Shown here piece after piece: positions 8,282 through 15,208 of a stretch of 33,622 bases of DNA (positions within the stretch are counted from its first letter, which is position 1; every line of letters begins with the position of its first letter). The stretch covers positions 1 through 33,622 of the forward strand of contig JAKFDL010000031.1 of NCBI GenBank assembly GCA_036676175.1, given 5' to 3'. The notes beneath the pieces were generated by a model. The model was not told the origin of the DNA. It searched no databases and saw only the letters and a program-made list of their open reading frames with translations. Source of the stretch: Methylotenera_A sp036676175 (GTDB lineage: Bacteria > Pseudomonadota > Gammaproteobacteria > Burkholderiales > Methylophilaceae). The position numbers and the translations under genes are program-made.

Positions 8282-8949
8282 GCTTTTCTAAAGGTCAGGT
8301 TAATGCGGCAGGCTCCAAAAACCGCATGACCATTGGTTTGTATATTTGTGGTCTGCAGAGGCATGATTCCGTGATAGTTTAAACGTGATTTACCGCCCCA
8401 TACCACCACATCACCGTGTTGCAATAAAATCTTAATAGGTTTGTCTGAACGTTTTGCTCCACCGAATAAAAATGTGGCAGGTATCCCCAATGACACTGAA
8501 ACGATGGGCTGGTTAAAATCTTGCTCATCTTTATCCTGATGCAAGCTCATCCGCGCAGCAGACTGATATTGGTTAATTAGGCAGGCATCCGGCACAAAAT
8601 CGGCATAACCCGCTTGTGCAGCGGCGGTGCTTGCCAGCGCTTGAAAACTTGCAGGCATGGGCTGCCAAGGCAGTCCGGTACTCGGGTCTAACGCACAATA
8701 ACGATAACCCTTTTTGTCTGAAATCCAACCTAATGCGCCACAATTGGTCATGGCAACTGACATGGTAAAGCCACCGGGCGTTGCCATATGGCGTAAAGGC
8801 GAGCTTTCTAAGATGCGACTTAAATCGGCCAGCAATACTGCTTCATTTTTGTTCTGTTGAACAAAATGGCGCAACAACATCGCACCATCGGTGATATGCA
8901 GATACTGCCCGCCTGGGCTGCTGAATAAATCGTTTTCGAATAAATCCAT
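8275..8949 (-). CDS. alkB: Alpha-ketoglutarate-dependent DNA repair dioxygenase AlkB
   Basis: Oxidatively removes methyl groups from 1-methyladenine and 3-methylcytosine in DNA or RNA using Fe(II), O2 and 2-oxoglutarate. The Fe ligands are His137 and Asp139 (SLHQDKDE) and His193 (NYHGIMPL); the 2-oxoglutarate arginines are Arg215 and Arg221 in RINLTFR. The substrate lid region FTMSVAMTNCGALGW is also as in E. coli AlkB, and 224 residues is the expected length. It is divergent from the alkA-type glycosylase with only 15 bases between the two start codons. No ribosome binding site is visible upstream of the ATG. No ada gene is in the window. Confidence 0.97.
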   Translation of the reverse strand: MDLFENDLFSSPGGQYLHITDGAMLLRHFVQQNKNEAVLLADLSRILESSPLRHMATPGGFTMSVAMTNCGALGWISDKKGYRYCALDPSTGLPWQPMPASFQALASTAAAQAGYADFVPDACLINQYQSAARMSLHQDKDEQDFNQPIVSVSLGIPATFLFGGAKRSDKPIKILLQHGDVVVWGGKSRLNYHGIMPLQTTNIQTNGHAVFGACRINLTFRKAA

Positions 8950-8950
8950 T

Positions 8951-8956
8951 TATAAT
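8951..8956 (+). promoter_or_regulatory. Candidate -10 box in the 15-base alkB/alkA gap
   Basis: A perfect TATAAT is placed 8 bases before the alkA ATG, in the only non-coding bases between two divergent repair genes. The region 17 bases upstream has no good TTGACA match. If used, transcription would begin about two bases before the alkA start codon, giving an almost leaderless mRNA; neither gene shows a ribosome binding site. On the minus strand the same bases read ATTATAA directly before the alkB ATG. Confidence 0.4.
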
Positions 8957-8964
8957 GCTGCTGT

Positions 8965-9603
8965 ATGTCTAATTACCCAGAATCTAACCATGCAGTTTAC
9001 GCCGAAGCGATTCAATTTTTAAACAATATTGATGCAGATTGGGCGCAACTAATCAACACGGTAGGCGCATGCACGCTGACTGCAGAAACTGAACTTAGTC
9101 CTTATCAAGCTTTAGTAAAAGCGGTAGCTTATCAACAATTGCATGGCAAAGCGGGCAATGCCATTTTTGCTAGGTTTAAAACCCATTTTTCTGGCTTCCC
9201 TAGCCCTGAGCAACTGGCAGCAGCGCAATTTGACGATTTACGTGCCTGCGGTTTTTCTGGCAGAAAAATAGAAACCATACAAGGCATTGCATTGGCCAGT
9301 TTAAATGGACTCGTGCCATCGCGCAAAAACGCTGACACCATGAGTAACGAAGCACTGATTGAACGCTTGATCACGTTAAAAGGTATCGGCCAATGGACGG
9401 TGGAAATGATGCTGATTTTTACATTAGGCCGCCTGGATGTTTTGCCTGTGGATGACTTTGCAGTCGTAGCGGGTTATACACGTCTTAAAAAGTTAAACAT
9501 TGCGCCAAAACCAAAACAATTGGCCGAGATTGGCCAAGCGTGGTCGCCTTATCGCAGTGTAGCTAGTTGGTACTTATGGCGCGTACCACCCCTAGAAAAA
9601 TAG
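8965..9603 (+). CDS. alkA: DNA-3-methyladenine glycosylase II, AlkA type
   Basis: Excises alkylated purines by cleaving the N-glycosidic bond. The 212-residue protein is the HhH-GPD core without the extra N-terminal AlkA domain. The helix-hairpin-helix is LKGIGQWTVEMM (about 139-150) and the catalytic Asp is Asp164 in LPVDDFAV, equivalent to the second Asp of the AlkA LPDD motif. AVAYQQLHGKAGNAI near residue 53 is the usual start of the fold. It is divergent from alkB, suggesting joint control of base-excision and direct-reversal repair of methylation damage. Methylotrophs make formaldehyde and other alkylating by-products, which fits, but that link is inference. Confidence 0.93.
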   Translation: MSNYPESNHAVYAEAIQFLNNIDADWAQLINTVGACTLTAETELSPYQALVKAVAYQQLHGKAGNAIFARFKTHFSGFPSPEQLAAAQFDDLRACGFSGRKIETIQGIALASLNGLVPSRKNADTMSNEALIERLITLKGIGQWTVEMMLIFTLGRLDVLPVDDFAVVAGYTRLKKLNIAPKPKQLAEIGQAWSPYRSVASWYLWRVPPLEK

Positions 9604-9658
9604 CTCTGGACTAATCATTACAAAAACATAACTCCAGCATTATTACTAATAAGTTCTC

Positions 9659-10879
9659 ATGAAAAAATTATTCACGCAAAAACATTTTGCCTTACCCAAG
9701 TTATTGATATTCCGCATATTCATGGTGCTGGGCTATCAATCCATGACAGTGGCGGTGGGCTGGCACATTTATCAAATTACGCGCGACCCGCTCTCACTAG
9801 GACTCATCGGTCTAGCTGAAGTGTTGCCGTATTTTGCCAGCGCACTATTTGCAGGCTATTGCATCGATCATTATTCTCGACGTTGGTTTGGGGTATTAGC
9901 AGCCTTATTGCTGTGTCTGGTTGCCCTTGGTTTAACCGCAATTTCTGCTGGCTATATTGTAGGCGACACCGTGTTTTGGATATATGCCAGTATTGGTTTT
10001 ACTGGCCTAGCACGTGCCTTTATTGCCCCCAGCTACAGTGCACTGATGGCGATTATCGTACCGCGTGATAGCTATGCCAAAGCGGCTGGTATAGGCAGTT
10101 CAACTTTCCAAATCGGACTCATTGCCGGACCAGCGATAGGTGGTCTGCTAGTGGGCTTTGCCAGTACGACCGCTTCTTACCTGTTTTCGGCACTGATGTG
10201 CATTGGCGCGATGCTGGCACTGTTATCTTTGCGGATAAAACAGCCACCGTCTGCTGAAACAGCCCCAGTATTTGCCAGTATTGGACAAGGTTTAAAGTTT
10301 GTGTGGAATAACCAGATTTTGTTTGGTGCGCAAATGCTGGATATGTTTGCTGTGCTACTGGGCGGGGCAGTAGCTATGTTGCCCGCATTTATTCACGATA
10401 TATATCATCTTGGTCCGGAAAGTTTAGGTTTGCTACGTGCCATGCCAGCCATTGGCGCAATGGGTGTGGGCATTTATTTAGTACGCAATCCTATTAATCT
10501 ACATGCTGGCCGTTATTTGTTGTGGGCGGTAGCTGGCTTTGGCGCGTGCATAATATGCTTTGGCTTGAGCACAAATTATTGGCTCGCTGGTTTATTTTTA
10601 TTACTCTCTGGCGCATTTGATGGGGTATCAGTGGTGTTGCGCACTACGATTATGCAGTTGGCCACGCCGGATGGTATGCGCGGCCGCGTTTCTGCAATTA
10701 ATGGCATATTTATTGGCTCGTCGAATGAGTTAGGTGCATTTGAGTCTGGCGTTGCAGCACGTTTAATGGGGTTAGTGCCCTCAGTGATTTTTGGTGGCTT
10801 GATGACTATTGGCGTTGTTGCCGCCACGGCTAAACTCAACCCTGCGCTAAAACAGTTAGAACTCGACCAGCTAAAGTAA
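9659..10879 (+). CDS. MFS exporter (EntS/MFS_3-like)
   Basis: 406 residues with about twelve hydrophobic segments, starting around residue 18 (ILIFRIFM-like stretch). VGWHIYQITRDPLSLGLIGL and GYCIDHYSRRWFGV are the first-loop motifs of the MFS_3/EntS-like subfamily, and the C-terminal half has MRGRVSAINGIFIGSSNELG, typical of the same group. Members export siderophores or drugs by proton antiport; the substrate here cannot be told, since no siderophore genes are nearby. It starts 55 bases after alkA on the same strand and lacks an evident ribosome binding site. It is followed after 132 bases by the OhrR-like regulator, which might control it. Confidence 0.88.
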   Translation: MKKLFTQKHFALPKLLIFRIFMVLGYQSMTVAVGWHIYQITRDPLSLGLIGLAEVLPYFASALFAGYCIDHYSRRWFGVLAALLLCLVALGLTAISAGYIVGDTVFWIYASIGFTGLARAFIAPSYSALMAIIVPRDSYAKAAGIGSSTFQIGLIAGPAIGGLLVGFASTTASYLFSALMCIGAMLALLSLRIKQPPSAETAPVFASIGQGLKFVWNNQILFGAQMLDMFAVLLGGAVAMLPAFIHDIYHLGPESLGLLRAMPAIGAMGVGIYLVRNPINLHAGRYLLWAVAGFGACIICFGLSTNYWLAGLFLLLSGAFDGVSVVLRTTIMQLATPDGMRGRVSAINGIFIGSSNELGAFESGVAARLMGLVPSVIFGGLMTIGVVAATAKLNPALKQLELDQLK

Positions 10880-11011
10880 CTTAACTGCCCTGTAAAGTCA
10901 GATTGACTGAATAACCTTACAAAGTTTATTTGTAGCTCTTAAGTGTTATAAATACAGAATTTTATGAATAATTTGTATACTATGTAATTAATTGACCATT
11001 GGTTGTTTTAT

Positions 11012-11473
11012 ATGAAACACGAAAATTTAAAACTGGATAATCAGTTGTGCTTTGCTCTCTATTCTGCCACGCACGCAATTACACGGGTTTACCGCAATGC
11101 GCTTGAAAGCACAGGTATTACTTATACCCAATATCTGGTCATGTTGGCGCTATGGGAAAACAATCAATTAATGGTGAAAAATGTCGCTGATAGATTAGAT
11201 TTAGACTCTGCCAGCCTGACACCGATTTTAAAGCGCTTAGAAGCAGCGGGACTGTTAACCCGGCAGCGCAACAAGTCCGATGAACGCGTAGTAGAAATTT
11301 CACTGACAGAAAAAGGCCATGCCTTGCAAGATGAAGTGGCAAACATTCAAAAACGTGTGGCTTGCCAAACGGGCTTATCGACTGATGAATTCGAGCATTT
11401 AAAACATTCACTACATACATTGGTTAAGACCATGCATGCTAATGAACCCACCGATATTAAATCAGCAGCCTAA
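11012..11473 (+). CDS. ohrR: MarR-family regulator, 2-Cys OhrR type
   Basis: 153 residues. OhrR proteins repress peroxide-resistance genes and are released when a reactive Cys is oxidised by organic hydroperoxides. LDNQLCFALYSATHAITRVY with Cys13, and GITYTQYLVMLALWE next, are hallmark OhrR segments. A second Cys, Cys118 (RVACQTG), lies 105 residues later, the same spacing as Cys22 and Cys127 in the two-cysteine Xanthomonas OhrR. The winged helix spans about 35-105, with the DERVVEISLTEKG wing. I use the ATG at 11012; a TTG three codons earlier is less likely. No ohr peroxidase gene adjoins it; its neighbours are an MFS exporter and a PepSY gene. Targets are unknown. Confidence 0.88.
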   Translation: MKHENLKLDNQLCFALYSATHAITRVYRNALESTGITYTQYLVMLALWENNQLMVKNVADRLDLDSASLTPILKRLEAAGLLTRQRNKSDERVVEISLTEKGHALQDEVANIQKRVACQTGLSTDEFEHLKHSLHTLVKTMHANEPTDIKSAA

Positions 11474-11498
11474 CAATTAATATTTGTTACAAATTTTC

Positions 11499-11513
11499 AG
11501 CTTAATTTAAGCT
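11499..11513. promoter_or_regulatory. Palindrome upstream of the first PepSY gene
   Basis: AGCTTAATTTAAGCT, a perfect inverted repeat about 44 bases before the ATG at 11558. A close relative, AGCCTAATTTAGGCT, is found upstream of the DUF3617 gene, and a half-site lies upstream of the PepSY-response regulator-kinase operon. A regulator binding site is possible, as is a terminator stem for ohrR. Confidence 0.35.
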
Positions 11514-11557
11514 TTGGCGCGTAAATTGGGTCACTCTTACTATAAAGGAGTGGTTCA

Positions 11558-11878
11558 ATGAAAAAATCAATTTACAACTTAACTGCAATTAGCATGTTTA
11601 CACTCGGCGTTTTTTCTGCCCATGCGTTTGCTGATGATGATTTGCAGGAAATGGAAGCAGTCTCGAAACAGTTCGGATTTATTAGCCTAGAAGAAGCGAA
11701 GACTAAAGCGCTAGCTGCTAAAGCGGGCGTGGTTACAGATGCTGATTTGGAAAATCGTAAATTTGGTAAGGGCTGGGATTACGAATTTGAAATCGTCGAC
11801 AGTGACGGCAAAGAATGGGAAGTGAATATTGATGCTAAGTCAGGTAAGGTGAATGGTATTCACAACGATTGGTTTTAA
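11558..11878 (+). CDS. Exported PepSY-domain protein
   Basis: 106 residues. A Sec signal peptide (about 1-25, ending HAFA) is followed by one PepSY domain: SLEEAKTKALAAKAG leading into WDYEFEIVDSDGKEWEVNID and a final DAKSGKVNGIH. PepSY domains are small periplasmic or extracellular modules, often next to two-component systems that sense cations or envelope stress; they are thought to inhibit proteases or bind metals. The acidic stretch ADDDLQEMEA could bind cations. AAAGGAG eight bases before the ATG is a strong ribosome binding site. It faces the kinase gene across a shared terminator; a second PepSY gene heads that kinase operon at 14298. Confidence 0.88.
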   Translation: MKKSIYNLTAISMFTLGVFSAHAFADDDLQEMEAVSKQFGFISLEEAKTKALAAKAGVVTDADLENRKFGKGWDYEFEIVDSDGKEWEVNIDAKSGKVNGIHNDWF

Positions 11879-11889
11879 TATTAAATTAG

Positions 11890-11922
11890 AAAAAGGGCAT
11901 AGAATTTCTATGCCCTTTTTTT
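11890..11922. terminator. Bidirectional terminator, PepSY gene versus histidine kinase
   Basis: A 14-bp stem (11890-11903 with 11907-11920), core GGGCATAGA/TCTATGCCC, flanked by A-run and T-run so that it works for both convergent genes. The loop is only ATT. Confidence 0.93.
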
Positions 11923-11933
11923 AATCCGTTTTT

Positions 11934-13280
11934 TTAATCCTGGTTGTTAGAGGCTGCTTGATTAAATTTAACCTCCACTCTCAACCCGCCTAGTGCCGCA
12001 GATCTGCCAAAGACCAAGCTGCCGTGATAGCTCTCTACAATATCGTTGACTATAGCTAATCCGAGTCCACTTCCAGGGATTGATTCATCTGCGCGAAAGC
12101 CACGGCGCGTCAGTGTATCCAGATCATAAGGTGAAGCACCATCACCATCATCTTCTATAACGAATGAAGTACTTTCTCCGCCGATAATGGTTAAAGATAC
12201 CCGGTTACGCGACCATTTGCAGGCGTTATCGAGTAAATTACCCAGCATTTCCATCATATCTTCCTTATCACCTAAGAACTGTGCTGCTGCAATAATCTCC
12301 CAGGTGATTGAGACCCCTTTTTGTGCATATATCTGCCTTAATGTATCCACCAGCTCGGTGATGCCAACATTCAGATCCACTTGACGCCCAGGGCGCATAT
12401 CGCCAATTACACGGGCACGCTTTAACTCACGCTCAATAATGTTATTCATCACTGCGGTAGATTCATATATCGATAATTTGGAATCTGAGTCAGTACCTGA
12501 ACCTAATTTTTCTGCGGTTTGGTTGAGTAACGTTAACCTGGTTTTGAGGCTATGTGCTAAGTTGCCTAGGGACTCTCTAGAACGCTGATATTTTTTATCC
12601 ATTGCGGATAGTAATCGGTTGATTTGTTCAATCAGCGGGGTTATTTCTAGCGGTGCCTTCAAGTCCAGATGGCTTAGCTCACCGCGCTCTAATTTCACTA
12701 TATTTTCTTGTATTAATTGCAAAGGCTTTAAGGCACTTAAGATCATGCGTCGTTGCACAAACAGGATAGCGCTCAAGCCAATGGCGGAAATGAGGGCATA
12801 CAACATTTGAAAACGTCGAATATTAGCTTGTAAGGGCTCAATATTTTCGGCCACAGCAATCGTAATGTCATGATTTTGTTTCCTGTAACCATGCAATACC
12901 ACCAACAGCGGTTGTTGCTCGGGTCCTGTCAGCTTTAATTTTTTTTCTTCTCCCGCAACTAATGGCTGGATATTCAGCGATGAGTCCCACAAGGATCTTG
13001 AAATTGACTGTTGTTGTTTAGTCGAGACAATATAGTAGTGGCCAGACAAAGGCCGCTGATAAATGGCGCCCATTCGACCTGTATCTAGAAATAATGTGTC
13101 ATTTGAAGGGCTGAAATTGACAATAGAAAGTAAGTTTTCGCTTTCGCGCTGCAATCTGTCCACTAATTGGTTTTCAGTTAACGTACTAATCGCATACGTC
13201 ACCACAACCCATTGCAGGGTCAGAAGTACAACCAAACTCAGCGTCAAGCTCCACGACAATCTGGCTTTTAGTGAGGTCAT
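11934..13280 (-). CDS. Sensor histidine kinase, PhoQ/QseC-like
   Basis: 448 residues. Transmembrane helix 1 (about 10-32), a periplasmic sensor region (about 33-155) and helix 2 (about 158-175) precede a HAMP-like linker. The dimerisation helix carries His243 in LGNLAHSLKTRLTLL. The ATPase domain has the N box MLGNLLDNACKWS, the G1 box IEDDGDG and the G2 box GSGLGLAIV. The NLAHSLKT signature resembles PhoQ, whose ligands are divalent cations and cationic peptides. The Pro that normally sits five residues after the His is Arg248 here. Its start overlaps the response regulator stop by four bases (ATGA), so the two are translationally coupled. Confidence 0.93.
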   Translation of the reverse strand: MTSLKARLSWSLTLSLVVLLTLQWVVVTYAISTLTENQLVDRLQRESENLLSIVNFSPSNDTLFLDTGRMGAIYQRPLSGHYYIVSTKQQQSISRSLWDSSLNIQPLVAGEEKKLKLTGPEQQPLLVVLHGYRKQNHDITIAVAENIEPLQANIRRFQMLYALISAIGLSAILFVQRRMILSALKPLQLIQENIVKLERGELSHLDLKAPLEITPLIEQINRLLSAMDKKYQRSRESLGNLAHSLKTRLTLLNQTAEKLGSGTDSDSKLSIYESTAVMNNIIERELKRARVIGDMRPGRQVDLNVGITELVDTLRQIYAQKGVSITWEIIAAAQFLGDKEDMMEMLGNLLDNACKWSRNRVSLTIIGGESTSFVIEDDGDGASPYDLDTLTRRGFRADESIPGSGLGLAIVNDIVESYHGSLVFGRSAALGGLRVEVKFNQAASNNQD

Positions 13281-13957
13281 GAATTAGTACTTTCATTAGT
13301 ACCGCCAAACACATAGCCTTGACCACGCCTGGTTTTAATGAGCGCTGCGCCAACGATATGGCGCAATCTGTTGACGTAGACTTCAATCACATTGCTGTCT
13401 TTGTCTTCGTCATATTCGTAGACATGCTCGGTTAGTCTGGATTTCGATAATACTTGTCCTGGGTGCAGCATAAAGTAGCGTAACAACCTGAACTCTGTGC
13501 CTGTGAGTTGATGATACTGTCCATCACTTAGCATCAATTGCTGTTTATCTTCATCAAGGGTGAGGTTATCTATGCTTAAACTGCCAGAGGTAGACCCGAT
13601 GCTGCGCTTAAGTACAGCGTTAATTCTAGCCAGCAGCTCATCAAATTGGAAAGGTTTGCCAACATAATCATCAGCCCCTGCTTTGAATCCCTCCACTTTT
13701 TCTTGCCAGCTGCCTCTAGCTGTTAAAATCACAACCGGTACGTGATTGCCTCCGTCACGCCAGCTTTTGAGAACTTCGAGACCAGATTTTTTAGGTAATC
13801 CCAAGTCAAGAATAATTAAATCATAAGGCTCAATATCGCCAAGCGCTTCTGCATCTAAACCGTCTTTGGTTAAGTCGACTGAAAACCCGGCTTTTTTAAT
13901 GGAGGATTGTAGTTGGGCTCCTAGTGTTGCATCATCTTCTACTAACAGAAGGCGCAT
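13277..13957 (-). CDS. OmpR/PhoB-family response regulator
   Basis: 226 residues. The receiver domain (1-115) has the acidic pair EDD at 7-9, the phospho-acceptor Asp51 (LIILDLGLPKKSG), the conserved Thr (ILTARGS) and Lys (GKPF). The C-terminal winged helix (about 130-220) has TGTEFRLLRYFMLHPGQVLS and VYVNRLRHIVG, with the RTRRGQGYVFG wing. It belongs with the PmrA/PhoP/QseB group. It lies two bases after the upstream PepSY gene and overlaps the kinase gene by four, forming one operon. Probable targets include its own operon and perhaps the nearby PepSY and DUF3617 genes, judging by shared palindromes. Confidence 0.95.
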   Translation of the reverse strand: MRLLLVEDDATLGAQLQSSIKKAGFSVDLTKDGLDAEALGDIEPYDLIILDLGLPKKSGLEVLKSWRDGGNHVPVVILTARGSWQEKVEGFKAGADDYVGKPFQFDELLARINAVLKRSIGSTSGSLSIDNLTLDEDKQQLMLSDGQYHQLTGTEFRLLRYFMLHPGQVLSKSRLTEHVYEYDEDKDSNVIEVYVNRLRHIVGAALIKTRRGQGYVFGGTNESTNS

Positions 13958-13959
13958 GC

Positions 13960-14298
13960 TTAATCTTCTTCCAGATTAATCAATTGACCAGTTTTGGCAT
14001 TGAGCTTAATTTCCCAAACAATGCCTTTGTCATCCAACAGCTCGATCTCATAAATATATAGCCTATTTTTTGTTTCAAGTTCTGTTTCTAGTATTTTTCC
14101 GGCTTTGATGGTTTTGGCTTTTGTGTGAATTTTTTCCAAAGGCAGTATTTGCCCAGACGACCTGAGTTTACGTGCTGTAGCCTGATCAATATCAGCAGCA
14201 AGACTACGCATGGGGATAAACAGGATTAAAAAGCTGAACAACAGCCAAAAAGGCCAGTGGAGTGGATGAAGCCCAGTTTTATTTAATAGATTTTTCAT
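13960..14298 (-). CDS. PepSY-domain protein heading the two-component operon
   Basis: 112 residues. The hydrophobic segment WPFWLLFSFLILFIPMRSLA (about 15-34) is a signal peptide or anchor. The PepSY domain follows: DIDQATARKLRSSGQILPLE, then LYIYEIELLDDKGIVWEIKL and the closing LNAKTGQLINLEED. It is related in plan to the 11558 PepSY protein but carries one domain only and is Lys-rich in the middle. I start it at the ATG at 14298; a TTG four codons earlier at 14310 lacks a better ribosome binding site. Being the first gene of the operon and exported, it may supply or modulate the signal for the kinase; this is inference from position. Confidence 0.85.
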   Translation of the reverse strand: MKNLLNKTGLHPLHWPFWLLFSFLILFIPMRSLAADIDQATARKLRSSGQILPLEKIHTKAKTIKAGKILETELETKNRLYIYEIELLDDKGIVWEIKLNAKTGQLINLEED

Positions 14299-14344
14299 AC
14301 CAATATTCAAGAGAGCTTTACTGAAGCAATTAGAATAAACTAAG

Positions 14345-14358
14345 AGGCTTAATTAAAT
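14345..14358. promoter_or_regulatory. Half-site of the AGCYTAATTT palindrome
   Basis: AGGCTTAATTAAAT matches one arm of the palindromes at 11499 and 15151. It sits about 47 bases upstream of the PepSY-response regulator-kinase operon start, a similar distance to the other two copies. It is weak on its own in this AT-rich DNA. Confidence 0.25.
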
Positions 14359-14386
14359 ATTAATATTTTAGTTCTTTTGTAGAATT

Positions 14387-14446
14387 ATGAGAGGCGATTG
14401 AAGCACCTCTCATTAAAAACCTAGTCGACTGAAAGGCTTTAATGAG
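14387..14446 (-). promoter_or_regulatory. Overlapping, mutually exclusive stem-loops upstream of the PepSY operon
   Basis: Stem 1 pairs 14387-14394 (ATGAGAGG) with 14406-14413 (CCTCTCAT). Stem 2 pairs 14409-14417 (CTCATTAAA) with 14438-14446 (TTTAATGAG), supported by an inner CCT/AGG. The two stems share 14409-14413, so only one can form at a time. They lie 90-150 bases upstream of the operon start at 14298. If transcribed, they could act as an alternating leader; neither is followed by a convincing T-run. Confidence 0.4.
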
Positions 14447-14514
14447 AAGTCTGGATTAATGCTACGAGGTTAGGTATTTTTACAATGTTCTGTGACTGAC
14501 AATATTATTGACAG

Positions 14515-14546
14515 CCCTGCCGGCTAATATCCATGGGGGTTGCAGG
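14515..14546 (+). repeat. Stem-loop repeat, copy A
   Basis: CCCTGC, then GGCTAATATCCATGGGGG, then TTGCAGG: arms pair (CCTGC/GCAGG) around a loop holding AATATCCATG. It begins 8 bases beyond the DUF3617 stop codon. Three related copies are at 16342, 16812 and 19372, all in the same orientation. Confidence 0.6.
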
Positions 14547-14553
14547 TAGTTAT

Positions 14554-15090
14554 TTAGAGTGGTTTTACCGTGCCACAGCTTGCACCAATCCATTTTCCGT
14601 TAATATCTGCGCGCTCGTTCACTGGGTTGCCTTGCGCTTCACCAGTAAAATTAGTTTGCCCAGTAAAAGCCTCTGGGGTTGTAATGGTGCCTTCAGCTGT
14701 GCCATTACCGGTAAGATCTGCGCTGGCACAAACAAAGTCTACTTTGTAGTTGTTGCCGCTACGGGTTGCCTTTTTAGAGGTGCAGCCTAATTGTGTATTA
14801 TAAAAAGAGGGCAGCGTTTTTTGATTTGCCATTTCTTGAGTAATGCAGGTCTGTGAGATTGCCGCGCCATTTTCAACTTGTGGCATTTCCATCCCGTAAT
14901 CTTTGGCCAAGTCTTTTATACTTTGCATTTGGTCTGGTGGCAGGTGCGGTACCAAACGTAGCAAATCCGAAGTGGTCGTAATTTGCCACAATCCTGGCCG
15001 CATATTGTTTTCTGCGTATGCAGTAGCGGCGAATAACGGGGCGATTAAAATAAAGCCATATAAAGTCAAACCTAATTGAATTTTGCGCAT
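14554..15090 (-). CDS. Exported DUF3617 protein
   Basis: 178 residues. A signal peptide (about 1-26, ending TAYA) is followed by NNMRPGLWQITTTSDL, the characteristic beginning of DUF3617, a family of small periplasmic proteins common in proteobacteria. Four cysteines (in ISQTCITQE, LGCTSKK, DFVCASAD and GASCGTV) fit two disulfides. The function is unknown. A 25-base perfect palindrome lies about 56 bases upstream of its ATG, and stem-loop copy A follows its stop. It is separated from the two-component operon by a 255-base gap and from the CZB gene by 118 bases. Confidence 0.9.
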   Translation of the reverse strand: MRKIQLGLTLYGFILIAPLFAATAYAENNMRPGLWQITTTSDLLRLVPHLPPDQMQSIKDLAKDYGMEMPQVENGAAISQTCITQEMANQKTLPSFYNTQLGCTSKKATRSGNNYKVDFVCASADLTGNGTAEGTITTPEAFTGQTNFTGEAQGNPVNERADINGKWIGASCGTVKPL

Positions 15091-15145
15091 TGAATCTCCT
15101 CGGCATAGTGTAATGTATGCAATTTGAGGCTAGCTGAGCAAGTTA

Positions 15146-15170
15146 AGTTCAGCCTAATTTAGGCTGAACT
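15146..15170. promoter_or_regulatory. 25-base perfect palindrome upstream of the DUF3617 gene
   Basis: Twelve-base arms around a single T at 15158; the centre is AGCCTAATTTAGGCT (15151-15165). The core matches the palindrome at 11499 in 13 of 15 bases. No T-run follows on either strand, so an operator is at least as likely as a terminator for the CZB gene. Confidence 0.45.
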
Positions 15171-15208
15171 ATTAGTGGCTAAGTGTTTAAGCAGATTTTG
15201 AGCTATGG

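Noticed and set aside
11514..11543. Promoter TTGGCG-18-TACTAT abutting the palindrome at 11499
   Set aside because: Its predicted start near 11550 would cut off the AAGGAG ribosome binding site at 11545-11550.
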